Positions 1 through 12,139 of a DNA stretch of 64,000 bases are shown piece after piece. Source of the stretch: Micropterus salmoides (taxonomy: Eukaryota > Chordata > Actinopteri > Centrarchiformes > Centrarchidae); assembly GCF_014851395.1 (NCBI RefSeq), contig NW_024043372.1, positions 7,143,490-7,207,489 of the forward strand, in the 5' to 3' direction. Position 1 is the first letter of the stretch, and each line of letters starts with the position of its first letter. A program made the position numbers and the translations under genes. Below the pieces are notes generated by a model. The model was given only the letters and a program-made list of their open reading frames with translations. It was not told where the DNA came from and ran no database searches.

Positions 1-1560
1 TCAATTAAGCCAATCTTCTACCATAGCTAATGACATCATACTGGGCTCCTGTTACATGAGTAATGGCATTTCATAGAATCAGTCTTAAAATAGCTCCACA
101 GACAAACCATTCTGTATCTCCTTCATTCAACCAATGAACTGTATGATTACAATGTCATCTACTGTAAAACAAAATGAGTTTTTCACTTTGAGAGCTATTT
201 ATATATTTCTTTCCCATGCTGTTTTGGCCAGTTACTACCTTACCAGAAATGCCTAAGAAGAAATAAAATAGACACACAGATGTTTTTTTGCCAGTACATG
301 ATGCAGGTTGGTTACTTTGGAAAGAATATGGGTCTCATTTTGAGTTTTCTACGTTTTTAATTTATCCTCATTGAGCCTTCATGGCCATCACAAAGGCCAC
401 GATTTTCAAAATATGTCGTACTCAGATGGTAACTCAGCTACAGTCAAACAAACGCAATCTGTCTTCTAAAGGATCTTGAAGAGATATAAAAAGAGAAAAA
501 ATATGTTGCAAGACAAAGGAGAAAAATTTAGAGCATTCCTCTGTGGCATTTTTCTTTTGCCAGCCCACAGTGAAGACAAATGGAGAAAGAAAGAAAGATG
601 AATCATTCTCCCTATGTGATCCTGCAGTGAAGCGTGTTGGAGAGAGCCAGCAACACTGCGAATGACAAGGAGACAGAATATTCTTCATAGTTTTTTTGGC
701 CATATGAACCCACAGAGAGAGGAATTGAAAAGCTGTAGGGAGCTGTGACAGGAAGATCTCATTCCTCCTCCTCTCATCATCTTGGCATGGGCATTTGGGC
801 AGTTAGAAAGACTGTCCTGTAGCTGAAAGGTCATAAGTTAAATCCTTGAAATGTCAGTGTGTACATGAGCAAATTCTTGCCACTGAACAAATGGCTTGTT
901 ATCGGTGTGCCTGGGAGACTGTATTTCACAATAAATCAGATATTTTTATGTTTACACTTAAAGTCTAGTGTGACTTTGGATTATCTACTGTAGTGCTGAC
1001 TATGCAAGGCTATTTGACTTAATTCAAGTAAGTTTCACTTCCCTTGTCTTAAATACCAATTTTATCTTATTTGGGGTTATGTAGCTAGATAAAAGGGTGA
1101 CAGAACCTCCATTACACTTGAACAATCATGTTAAACTTTGACGTTTCTGAAGTTTTATCGAATTTTAACCTTCAGACATTTGTTTCACATACAGTGAGTA
1201 AATATTAAATGTAGGCCTACGTTTATTGGTAAAAGAAAAAAACTTTAGGCACAGATTGTGCTTTTTTACCCCCCACCGTAAGTAGCCTAACTTGTGGGTG
1301 AACTGTCTTGGTTTCTTCCTATCTCTGTCCCTTAAGCTGGAGTGACACATCACAAATGTCCCCCATCTTTGAAAAGACTTTCCTATCAGCACCACCGTGG
1401 TGCTAAAAGGATAGCAGATAGGCTATTGACCCCTTTGACTCCCAATTTTTTTAGTTTAGCCTATATTAGGCTGTGTCAAAACTACATTACATCAAATAGA
1501 ACACATTTAGGTGAGATAGTAGGCTATGCAGCATATCCCTGTAATTAAAGTTCTGTTGGT
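1..1560. other. left flank, no gene supported
   Basis: AT-rich unique-looking DNA. A 89-codon minus frame at 434-703 has no recognisable motif or splice context. The last 200 bases may already belong to the Harbinger element. Confidence 0.4.
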
Positions 1561-1569
1561 TTGAAATAA

Positions 1570-2300
1570 ACAGCATGTATGTATGTGGCAGGTTTATCAA
1601 CACACATGTTGGATGGCCAGGACGCGTACATGATGCAAGAGTGCTGAGAAATTCCACACTTTATAATCTGGCTGAGAACAACGAGCTATTTCAAATGGTG
1701 AATATAGACCACAGTGATTCACTAGTTTTTATATTGTTAAACTTGCACATAACCCAAAAATTGGCTGGTGACTCCATTCATGCATTATAATCTGATGTTA
1801 TGCAAATATATATTACCTATGTATGAATGTATGTATCACATACATAGTCAAAGTCATGTCTGTAGATTTGCATATGTGTAATAGTGAAATGAGACAGTGA
1901 TATGAGATAGGTGTGTGTGTGTTGTACATTTCTAGATCACCCGTGACATTCATGGCACATCAGTCTCTGTCATGCTTCTAGGAGACAGCATACCCCCTTC
2001 TGAACTGGCTCATGAAGCCTTATCATGACAATGGCCACCTAACTAACGATCAGGATACTTCAACTACCACCACAGCCAAGCTAAGAGTGTGCTTTTAGTC
2101 GACTCAAAGGACGATGGAGATGTCTTCTGAAAAGAATGGATGTTCAAATCTTGCGAGTTCCACATGTTGTAACAGCGTGCTGCATTTTGCACAATCTTTG
2201 TGAAATTCATGCACAATGTTTTGATGAAACTTGGATGGAATCAGCCCATGAACATACAACCAATGACTCTGATCTCCCCCAACCCAGAGAGGCTGGGCCA
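1570..2300 (+). mobile_element. decayed PIF/Harbinger transposase (HARBI1-like)
   Basis: The frame at 1588-1700 gives GWPGRVHDARVLRNSTLY, the diagnostic DDE-domain motif of Harbinger transposases and HARBI1. Farther on (1940-2230) shifted frames give LLGDSAYPLLNWLMKPY, then a CCILHNLCEIH motif, in the family's usual order. Stop codons and frameshifts separate the blocks, so the gene is dead. Only the C-terminal half is recognisable. Confidence 0.85.
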
Positions 2301-2763
2301 CATGCAGTCCGAGATGTACCGACAGGGCTTTTTTCTCAGCAGAGAGGACATCAGTGACTGTCCACACTGTAATAAATGTAATGAAAATGAGTGCAAAGTA
2401 GAGTCTTGATGGACACACAATGCATTTTACACTATGAACAGACATGACTGCATGTGATTTCTATATGATGTAATGCTTCACAGATTTAGTCACACTCAAT
2501 TGTTGTTTTATTAACTTAAAGTTCAAATTTTGTTGTATATAAGTTAACAATATTTCCACTCTAGCTATTTGTTAAATCATCTTAAATACATTTTGTACAG
2601 TCCATTTTCACTTGCAAATTGAACAAAGTTACATTGTTAAAGGGATGCATTTTGTAATAAACTTCATCATCAACTAAAAAGTCACAAGTTCAAATTAATA
2701 ACAGTACAGTTAAACTACTGGCAAACTTACTTACACTGAATAGATAAATGCTGGATAGCAAAC

Positions 2764-3363
2764 TGTTGTGGTGGCAGCCCGGGCTGACGGTGAGTGTCCT
2801 GTTTATTTCCCCTTTCTTTCTTGTGATTCTGTTTTTCCCTTGTGTTTTGGCCTGCCTGTTTGTGTCTCCTCCTTTCCCCCTGTGTGTGCTCTCCCTCTCT
2901 CTCTCCTTCCGCTCCTGAGCCCAGCCAACGACCCGCACCTGCATCTCGTCAGCCACCTCCTCTGCCTGCCACACCTGCCAGCAATCAGCCTCATCTCTGA
3001 CAGTACTTCTACCCCGGTTCTCCAGTCAACCCCTGCTTGATTGTCGTTGCTCCTTACCCGGTGCCACTTTGCCACTCAAGCCCTTGAGTATTCTGCGCCC
3101 TGTGCTTTGTTCCCACTGCGTCTAACCCTGTCTGTCTGTCACCCCTCCAGGTTCACTCCCTCGCCCCCCCCCCGTGCCTCCTTGCTTCCTCGGTCCGCAG
3201 TACCCCCGGCTCCCTTGTCTCAGTCACCTCAGTTCTCCTTACCTGTGTTTCCCCGGCGTCCACCTCTCCCTCACCTCCACTCCCTCAACCCCTTTTCCCC
3301 TTCAATAAAGCCTATTCTGCCCGAGTGTTGCGTTTGGGGCCACCCTGCCCCCACACCACAACA
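2764..3363 (+). mobile_element. LTR-like insertion within the Harbinger relic
   Basis: The 600-bp pyrimidine-rich block begins TGTTGTGGTGG and ends CACCACAACA, so it has TG...CA ends and inverted termini of about ten bases. It has an AATAAA signal at 3304-3309. Flanks GCAAAC and GCTAAC resemble a six-base target duplication with one mismatch. It lies between the two convergent Harbinger frames. A solo LTR is my first choice; a non-autonomous DNA element is possible. Confidence 0.55.
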
Positions 3364-3553
3364 GCTAACCTTTATAAATGGGAGAAAAACACTTCAACAA
3401 AACCATCTATTCTCTGAATGCTGAATTCTTACCTAAAGTTCAAAACAGTTGCAAATGTGCCATTAAAAATGCTAATATTAAAATATTTCAAATATTAAAG
3501 AACAACAAGTATTAAAACTGCAAGTCAGAAAATATACAACATTTAAATCAATC

Positions 3554-4060
3554 TCACGAAGAACATCCAAACAACTTGAAATACCTTTGACTACTAAATG
3601 CTAGCCAGAGTGCGGCCATTCTCTTCATCCTCTTTTTCCTCCTGTGGCTTTGGGTCGCGTGGAGCAGGTGGAGGGTTATGTACTGCCACTGGGGGTTCAA
3701 ACTGCCCCAGAAGTTGGAGGAAGGACCATGATCTTGGGAAGGAGGCTGCTGGGAAAATGGCACCCAAGGGTCATATTGAGAACAAGGTGGTTGGTATTGG
3801 GGTCCACAGTGCATGTACGGATGCAGAAAAGGAAGTTGGGTCTGAGGTGTGGGAAAGTGTTGCTGATGGTGCTGTGAATTTTGGACTTGTATGGTTATAG
3901 ACAGCATTAGCATTCCAAACCTCTCATGCTCATGTTTTGTTGCTTGTAATTTGAGTTGATGTTCATTGTCAGTTGTAGAGATAGATGTGATGGCCTTTGC
4001 AAACACCTCAAGTGATATGTCAAATTTGGATTAATTTTCCTCTGGCTGCTTCCAGCACTG
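3554..4060 (-). mobile_element. probable second (Myb/SANT-like) Harbinger ORF, C-terminal part
   Basis: A 150-codon frame runs convergent to the transposase relic. It starts with a helical, charged stretch (FAKAITSISTTDNEHQLKL), followed by a Gln/Pro/His-rich segment and a basic tail (HRRKKRMKRM). Harbinger elements carry a Myb-like partner gene, often convergent with the transposase, which is why I link them. No SANT domain is visible; that part would lie beyond the CA microsatellite. The assignment is contextual. Confidence 0.35.
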
Positions 4061-4072
4061 CGACCTATTAAT

Positions 4073-4076
<4 letters not shown>

Positions 4077-4146
<70 letters not shown>
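4077..4146 (+). repeat. (CA)n microsatellite, about 35 units
   Basis: Perfect CA dinucleotide run of about 70 bases. The long Cys-Val frame on the other strand is an artefact of it. Confidence 0.98.
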
Positions 4147-4149
<3 letters not shown>

Positions 4150-4342
4150 TTACATTAATGATTGGAAGTCATTTAAAATTAGTATTTGCTACTGTTATTC
4201 TTGACAGATACTAATGAAACTGGGTGCAAACAACTGTTGCATAAAAGTAAAAAGAACACAATGTAAGATCAAGGCGTTATTGATTTAGTGCACTGACTTG
4301 ATATGACTCAGAATCTACAGCTGATGAATTTTACTTTAAGGC

Positions 4343-4383
4343 CAGTCCATAACACTGTCTCAACTTGACAGTGTTATGGATTG
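4343..4383 (+). other. 17-bp stem hairpin
   Basis: CAGTCCATAACACTGTC pairs with GACAGTGTTATGGATTG across a 7-nt loop, with one G-U pair. No poly-U tract or flanking stem follows. The stem is shorter than a typical pre-microRNA. Confidence 0.8.
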
Positions 4384-4389
4384 AGTGTG

Positions 4390-7300
4390 GTGATCACCTG
4401 TTTAATTTAGAAAGCATCTTTTCTTGTGTGTCTTTTGCTTCATGTCTTTCTTTCCATTTGTATGCCTAATATCTCTTCACTTTGTATCACCTGCCTGCTC
4501 TCATGTAGATTTGTTTGTGTTACTCTGGACCTCATCTCCACGTCAGCCTGTACCACTGTTTGTTGGATTATTAATAGACAAAAAGAACTGCATCTGTTAT
4601 GCTAATGCAAGCTCCCTTCCGCCTCCAGTGTCTTAGTCTGTATTTCTTTTTTTTTTTTACAAATACAGGTACCTGGAACCCAACCCCACACAACAGTGGT
4701 AACATAGTATTTGCTTAAAGAAACAATCTTTCCAACTTTGTTTTGAGTTATAACCACAGAAGAAGGTCACAGATGGAGGTGTCTACGCGTCACGTCTTAG
4801 TTATCTTGTCACAACGTCTTATAATCTTTAGACAGTCTGAACCTCCTCACATGCTTGACATCTTTTCACCCCCTTCTGCACTATGATTTGTGTACTGATT
4901 TTGAATGTTGTGAGATAATGTCATTTTTGCAACGCTTAATTAACTTATGCCCATGTGATTGTATTGCTGGTCTTTTAGTTGCAACCAAAACTCCAGAGAG
5001 TATTGGATCCTGCCTGAGTGAGTCTGGCACTGATCATACAGTATATGCTCTAAACGAGAGCATACAAGGGCCAATTCTGACAATACTGAAACAATACTGT
5101 CAAATAACAAACACAATAACCATCTAGTCACTGCTTGCCTCCACTACCCACTACACTCCCTGTTACAGTAAGTGAGAGAACAGTAAGTACCGTAGGGCAA
5201 TGTTAAATCTGCAAGTTGGTCTGGTAATTGTGATGGATGTTTAGCTAAAATTTTAATTTTCACTGAAGCTTCTCTGGTAATTATTAGATGAAGTGCCGAT
5301 AAATTGTGCCATTTGAATGGAATGTAATCATTTCAGCAACAAACTAAATAGTTCATGAATACTGATCGTTGAGCTCTGAACATTTCAAATCGGCAAAGTG
5401 ATAAATAATTTCCAACTCTTGATGCTAGGCGTGTGTATTGCACTTACAGTAACAGAACCACAAGGATGTCCAATTGTTAGTCAGATGGGGCAAGAAATGG
5501 ACAAAAACCTGTAGCAACAACAGTAGGAAAAAAGAAAAGGATGAGAGTATGGGAAAGTGTGAAAACTAAGAAAGACAAGTGAGAATAGAGAAAAAAAGAG
5601 GGATAAATAGATTGAGAGAGTGAGAGCAGCTTGTCATTAAGCTCCACATTGATTTGACAGTTCTATTATGAAGAAGGATGAATGGTAGAAAAGTGGAATT
5701 TGAGCAGATAGCTCTTTTCTCTCCCCCTCTCCAGTTGTTTTTCACACTTTTCTGTCTTTCCTCTTTGTTCTCTTACTCTATTTCCCACAGTCCTTCCCTT
5801 CACTTAGCTCGTTTTCTCTCACTTTCTCTCCATATGCCTGCCACCTAAATGAAAAAGGAGAGCACTAATCTTTCACCCTCTGGATGATTTCCATTTTATC
5901 TTTCAATTACCAATAATCCCTCTCCTCCCTCTCTCTATTTTAAACTCACCCTTAGTTTCTCTCTCCATTTTCCGTCTTTTTTTTCCTCTCCATCTTTCTT
6001 GTTTTTCTCCTTCCCAGGTCCGATGAACATGAAATCATCTTTCAGACACTGTGGCTTGCTAGTCTCCATTTTGTGTTAGCTAAGACAACAACAGTAGCAA
6101 CAGGGCATGCAGTGAGTCAGATGCACAATGCATTTTAGGAATGATCCCTGCTGGAGTACAAGGCGCAGCCTGTTATACTTACATACTGTGAATTTTGAAT
6201 TGAAAGACATTAGAGATAAGTTATATTTTCACACATTTTAATGGTAGTTTGAATTTGGAATAAAAAGTAACAGGCTGTTAAAATAGTTATATGCATCCTA
6301 GACACACGGTGTAAAATAAGTACATTCTCTCACATGCTGTATATAAGTACAATTTTAAGTATTAATACTTTACTAATTACAGGAACTACTATTAAATAAA
6401 ATTATTTAAACAGTATGCTATATAAATTAAATTGAATTAGCTCCACATTGACAAGAAACAACATTTACTTTTGATACTTACTTACTTTGATTAGTAAATT
6501 TAGATCTTTTGAATGCAGGATTGTTATAGAGTATTTTCACACTGTGGAAGTTAGTTGATAAGATTATTTTAGTTCTTATTTTCTAATTTTAAACCCCACA
6601 TCTAGACATCTCTGGACCTGCAAATCAAACTCAAAATGAATAAGATGAAAAAATTGGTCAGCTGGCCAGCACCTGCTATCCTTAAGTTTCCTCCAACAAA
6701 ACCCCCTCAGCAAGACCCCAACAAGTCTGCAACCTTCCGCTTAACTCCTGTTCATTTCTTCTCCCCATCTCATCTCTAAAGACCAAATTATCACCTCTCT
6801 TTGTCTCCTCTACTATTTCTTATACCTTCTAAATCTCAGCTCTCTATATCCTGTCTTTGTAACTCTAATGCTAGGTTCTTTTGGGGGGAATCTTTTCTTT
6901 TTTCTGTCCCTAAGTAACCCCAAAACCATTCCTCCAGCACACTGTGTCCTACTGTTCTCAGTGTTTTATAACAGCACCTTAGACTTTACTTCTTGAATTC
7001 AGAATAAAGGTTGTTACTTGAAGAAACTGCAAATAGCCAAGTGGTTTTATAACCTAACTCCTTATTCACACTGAGAGCAGCGAGGTTTATGGGTCGATCT
7101 GTTCTTCCCAGAAGCCCTGATTGCAAAATAGTCTAAAGCGTCAATATTATAAACCTGCAAATTATACACAGCTTTGGTATTGCTTTTGGACATAAAACAA
7201 CCAAACACTTCAATAATAATGACTTCAGACAGCAATGCCAACTGTAGTGATGCTTGCAACCTTTCTCCAAGCATAATTTGCGGAATGTTCAATTCTGCAG

Positions 7301-7770
7301 ATTTTCAAGTTAAACTTAACGTAACCGGGAAGTAATGCATGGGTGTGATCAAATCAAAGTTACACAGCATTGCTTACCAAACCAGAGAATAGCACATTTA
7401 TGTTTTCTTTCAATTTCTCCCATCAATTCATGAGTGCTTCAGTGCATTCTAAAGTTAGATGAACAGTGACATTCACAGCATTTGTAAAAACAGACACTGA
7501 ATCAAATAGTTTGCAATCCATAAATGCCAGGGGTGCTAAAGGGAGTAAACCTGAAAGACAGACTAAGCACCACATTGTGGGCCATTGTTGCTATATAGCG
7601 CAGCAATAGCCTCTTCTCATAAGCTGCAAGAGTGAAAATACCCCCACATATCCATATCATTTAACCGGGGTTTACCTCCAAAGTTTTTACCTTCTCAGTG
7701 ATTGCTTACTTAGTTTCAGAATAGCTCTACACATAATGAGGTTGTCATAGACTTTTTTTTTTTTGTTTGT
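4390..7770. other. unassigned intergenic or intronic DNA
   Basis: Contains pyrimidine-rich stretches (5700-6020) and AT-rich DNA (6180-6560). A minus frame at 7062-7292 (76 codons) has no recognisable domain. No exon here could be supported by both splice sites and a known protein. Confidence 0.4.
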
Positions 7771-7775
7771 TTCAG

Positions 7776-8042
7776 CACATGTAAGAAATTGTCATTTGTC
7801 ATCAAGGATGCAGCAGCTGGTGAGTTACTTTTACCATCCTCACATTGCGAGTTATGTCAGAGTGTCAAACTGTAAACCACTTCCGCTTTAAACAGCATGT
7901 TCATTCAAATAACTTGAATCTGTCAAATACTTGACATTGATGCATGTTTTCAACAGGAACTGCCAAAAACGCCTATCCATTTTTTCAAAATCTGATGATC
8001 TACCTCAAATGTGTACCTCTGGAGCAGTGCAGGAGGTTATGA
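7776..8042 (+). CDS. possible terminal exon pair of an unknown plus-strand gene
   Basis: A 44-nt exon (7776-7819) lies between TTTGTTTGTTTCAG and CTG|GTGAGT, and a second begins at 7957 after TTTTCAACAG. Joined in phase they read CKKLSFVIKDAAAGTAKNAY and then PFFQNLMIYLKCVPLEQCRR, ending at a TGA at 8040-8042. The second exon also has a donor at 8069 (TCAG|GTATAC), so its extent is ambiguous. I do not recognise the peptide, and no upstream exon was found. Chance cannot be excluded. Confidence 0.25.
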
Positions 8043-8439
8043 AAACATTTATGAAGGGAGACTTATCAGGTATACACACACATCACACAATGATCAGCTG
8101 TATGCTCACAATATAATGTGTGGCTTTGTGGGCAGGTCACTCTTTCTAAAAGATTTCTAAAAGTTAAAATTCAGGCCAAAATTAATTGATTTCTGTAGAA
8201 TCTATGTTTACCAACCCCTGTTGAACAAACTAAAGAGGAAGAGATTGGAAGGTTTCCATTTGAATTTTTCTTATTGATCTTTTAGTGTACATGGGGAAAG
8301 AGTAGATAGAGAACCACTGACATAAAGGCATTTTTCAATTTATCAGTGTTAGTGTGGATATTGAATGTATGTGTCAGTCCCTACTTGAATACGCATTGCA
8401 ATTAAAAGATTTTCTCTATTTCTCCACATTTTCCACAGC

Positions 8440-8720
8440 CTTAAAGTAGGTGTGTGCCTTAATTCTCTCTTCCTATCTCCTTTATTCTTACCTTATATCA
8501 ATCTGACTCTCCTTTCTCTGTCTTGTCCCTCTCTTTTCTCCTGCTTTTTTCTCTTCTCTTTCTGTTCTACATCCCTTTATCACATCCTCCCTCACATTCT
8601 GTCTTTTCTTTCTGCCAATTCCACCATCTCTCTTTTTATCCCTTACCTACACTTCTCACTCTGTCTTCCATGTTTTCAGTCCCCCGTGCCTCCCTCCATC
8701 TCTCTCTAAATGCCTCTGGT
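8440..8720 (+). repeat. pyrimidine-rich tract
   Basis: About 280 bases are dominated by C and T on the plus strand (CTCTCTTTTCTCCTG and similar). Two overlapping open frames here are compositional artefacts. Confidence 0.6.
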
Positions 8721-8724
8721 TTCC

Positions 8725-9540
8725 CCAGTTGATGTATTTTACCTCCAGGTGTCAGTCTGGTTCATAGATTAAACTGATTTACAGGCTGACTTTTTCCTCT
8801 TAGTCTGCGCCACCACACACCATAGTTCACTCGACCAACCCCAGCCTCCATGTTTTCAACTTCGGCCGACCTATGCTTCACCTCACTTCAAAGGCAAGAC
8901 GAGCTGCAATTACCTTCCAAAGTATCTTGTCTCATCCAGATTTAGAGCCTGGCTGAACGGGATCCCTGGTGTGTGTATTTGTGTGTGTGACAACACAGGC
9001 AGTGTGGGTGTGTGTGTATGTTGTGTTCTTGTACTTCTGTATTTATGAGCACCAAATATACAAAAACAGAAACCTGAAGGGAAATCTTTCAGATTAAGGT
9101 CTTTAGCTGGATTTTACTTTTAAAGCTGAAACCTATACACTACAAATAAATTTTTCCATCAAGTGACTTATATGTGTATAGGTTTTTCTCATCCTACTGA
9201 CATACGGTATTTTCAAGTGTTCATCTTTCTGATAAATGTTTTTTTTATTTTTATTATTATTTGGGGATATAAACACAGTGTGTCTCAGCATGATTGACAG
9301 CTATGATTGACATCCGCTCTTAAACAGATTGAAACAGTTTCCATGTTCCACAGAGACTACTTATTGAGTTTTTGAGATCCAGCACATCCAGAAGAGTTGC
9401 TTTTCACCTCAGTCTTCATGGTCTGTTGTTAAATGAAGCTTTATTGGTCCTCCACCACCTATGTCAATAATTTATCAGGGTTACATAAATGAAGGCATAA
9501 GGTGAAGATGACAAGGGGAAGAATTATTGCAGCTGATTGT
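8725..9540. other. non-coding DNA, no feature recognised
   Basis: Short GT-rich runs at 8970-9020, otherwise mixed AT-rich sequence. I see no exon or recognisable repeat. Confidence 0.4.
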
Positions 9541-9544
9541 CCAT

Positions 9545-10260
9545 TTCTCGATTCAGTTGTTAAGGCCCGATGACACATTCCTGCTAACTCTTCTGTTGTG
9601 AATATAGTGTATGTTTTTGCTACTTACAAGTTAAGTTGTCGACGTGATATTTCATTGTCGACGCATCATTACAAAGAGGCCGTTTAAGAGAGAGCTAGCA
9701 ATCTTCTTATTAAGAAGATTTCTGGTTGTTCATTTCAAACTGCAATGCACTTCATGGAATGCTAGGGCAGTATCGGTTCCACTGTTTGCCATGACTGCTT
9801 GACTACTCACGAAGAAGAAGCATTGAGAATTTCTTCTTATATACAGTCTATGTGCAAGAAGTGGAAAGCAACTGAGAAAGAGGCTAACAGCAGAACGGTT
9901 TATTGTTTGTACGCTATTTCATCACTAAATACACTTTTGAGAGGTTCTGAGGTGAGAACTTGGCAGTTTTCCGAAAGTTGATGGACGAAACCAAAATGTG
10001 CTCAAACGTTTTCGGGGTTGAGAAGCCTGCGAAGTTAGCACTGCCAACAAGCCCTGTTCCTAGTTACACAGACCACTGCAGCAGCAACAACAGAGGAAAG
10101 GCCACAACTGTAATGGTGCTTTCAGACCAAAAGCAAAGCGAGCATTTCGGGGCAATGAGTTTACGTAGAAAGTCAATTCAAAGATGCGTAGTGTCGGGCA
10201 GCGTGAAGCGACGTAAAGGGGGCGGAGCTGGTGACGCAAAGGCAACGTGAAGGAATTTGC
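9545..10260. mobile_element. probable non-autonomous DNA-transposon relic
   Basis: The block is richer in CpG and differs in texture from its flanks. It starts near GGCCCGATGACACATTCCTG, includes a 21-bp palindrome at 9700-9720 (AATCTTCTTATTAAGAAGATT), and later reads TTTCAGACCAAAAGCAAAGC, the kind of end seen in short fish DNA transposons. Its boundaries are uncertain and no transposase remains. Confidence 0.35.
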
Positions 10261-10299
10261 GTGAAGAGTGAAGAGTCGCAGTAGCCTATCAGTGTTGAG

Positions 10300-10675
10300 A
10301 TTGTCCGTACGTCACCGAGGCTTCAGAGCATTGTGTGGAGAGAGCCAGACAGAATTGAAATCTTCTGGCTGGCTGAGAGCTGCTAAACGCGGCGGGGGGG
10401 GAGTAGCGCTGCAACCATTGGACAAATAAACCCCCGTAATCGGTCGGATTCTGCTCTGACATCTACGCCGTTTACTGCTTTTATTAAATTACGTTTTTAC
10501 TTTAGTTTTTGGGATTTCAACGTTGATTTATCTTCACTGGAGCTTCTCAGCATCCGGTTCCAGTGTTGTTGTTAGCGTCGTTAGCTCTGTCGGACTACGA
10601 CTTCATATTTATATGAAAACCGGACAAAACTAGACATTGCTGGGAGAAAAGAAAGCGAGGAGGTTGAACTACCTG
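10300..10675 (+). promoter_or_regulatory. probable CpG-containing non-coding first exon
   Basis: A GC box (GGGGGCGGAG) lies at about 10217. A CpG-enriched leader follows (AAACGCGGCGGGG near 10386), with an ATTGG (reverse CCAAT) near 10419. The exon closes with a strong donor, ACCTG|GTGAGTTC, after 10675. No long frame is open, so this would be a 5' UTR exon of a plus-strand gene. Its coding exons could not be found. It could also be a distal promoter of the GRIP-like gene, although ggh would then sit inside that intron. Confidence 0.4.
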
Positions 10676-10679
10676 GTGA

Positions 10680-12130
10680 GTTCAGAAAACATGTGTCTAA
10701 CTTTTTTCCAGCTATCATTGTACTTTACTGTTACCAAGTAAGCATAGCATAGCCCTGATCGATCCAAACTCCATTCAGAAAACAAACATTTTAGAAGTCT
10801 TGCTGACAGACCTGACAAAGCATGAATTCATATGTTTAACAAATCTGCATCATGTTGTAGTTATTTGGGCATCAGTTTAATCCGTTTATTGCTATTTAAT
10901 CACAGCAAAATGTTTACTTTGGGTTCATACAGTTGTAGTAAAGGTGAGTTGTGTTTATTCACATTATTGCGTTAAAATCGCCTTCTCACGTTGTGTGTGA
11001 ACACTTGGTTGGTCTGAATGCGGCACAAGATACTTTCAATGTTCGTACCGCTGTTATTCTGTCGTTACAATGTGAGTAATGGTTTAACATTTTAAAGTAA
11101 ATCAAGAAACATCTGGCTCGTGATCTAGCCTACAGAACATTCTCCACTTTTAAAACTTATAAGCACTTTGGAAAAATACAGAAACTACAGAAGTATTATG
11201 AAAGGGGACTGTTGCTTTATTATTCTAAATAGACATTACATTGTTAGAGTACAGCTGTGGTTTTAGTACTTGCTTTTAATGTGCTATTATTTTATGTAGT
11301 TTCAAAGCAAAAATCTTCGTTAAAAATCGTTATCTTGGAGCAGCCTCTCCATTGTTCTTTGCATTCTTGGTTTTGAAGTCTCATGGATGATGCTGGCTAA
11401 GCGTTGTGTTTTAGTTGTGTTAGCAAACACGTTAAGTGCAATAGTAAATCAGTAAATTATAGGAGTATCCTACCCTGTCTTGTCTTCTTCCCTGGTTTCT
11501 CCCTGGCATTGATACTGCTGTTCATTCTGTATAGTAAACCTCGTTCACTTAATGGTAACGTTACTTAGGCTGTGTGTTGGAGATCAGCAGTTCACTTGAA
11601 AGATATTTAATAAGTTAAATGGTTTAATTAGTATTAGGGTATGACAAAAATAATCATGACTTGTTGACTAATCGAATAAATAATAAAAACAGATTAGTCA
11701 ACTATGAAAATAATCATCAGTAGCAGCCCTACTTACATGAACCAGACGTCCTAAAAACTTCTGAAAATCTAAAGTTAACTGAAGAAGGACAAACTGCATG
11801 GTGAACCCCCCCTGAAAGTGTATCTGTGTGGTTTTACCTTAGTTCATCCTTATTATAAGAAGGCAGCAAGGGGCAGTAGCAAATATCAGGCTGAAATTCT
11901 GAGGAATTAAAGTAGGATGGCATGCATTGTTTGTCAGTTGTGGGATAAAGTAAATGTTTGGCCATGCATTTACCAGATTGCATAAGAAGAAAGGGTAAAA
12001 GGCATAGTCATAAACGACTCCTCACGTAAAATCTACCTTGTGAATATCAAACATGTCTCCTCCGTTTATCCGTAGGCTCCAAACACTCCCAACACATTTA
12101 CTCCCAAAAGATCGTACAATAATGACACTA
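10680..12130. other. intron-like DNA after the 10.3-kb first exon
   Basis: AT-rich single-copy-looking DNA. I see no exon with good splice sites and no recognisable repeat apart from short homopolymers. Confidence 0.4.
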
Positions 12131-12139
12131 ATTTTTATA

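Noticed and set aside
2104..2445. 113-codon minus frame
   Set aside because: It is antisense to the Harbinger transposase relic, whose plus-strand motifs are recognisable.
3907..4143. Minus frame beginning with a long Cys-Val repeat
   Set aside because: It is the translation of the CA microsatellite.
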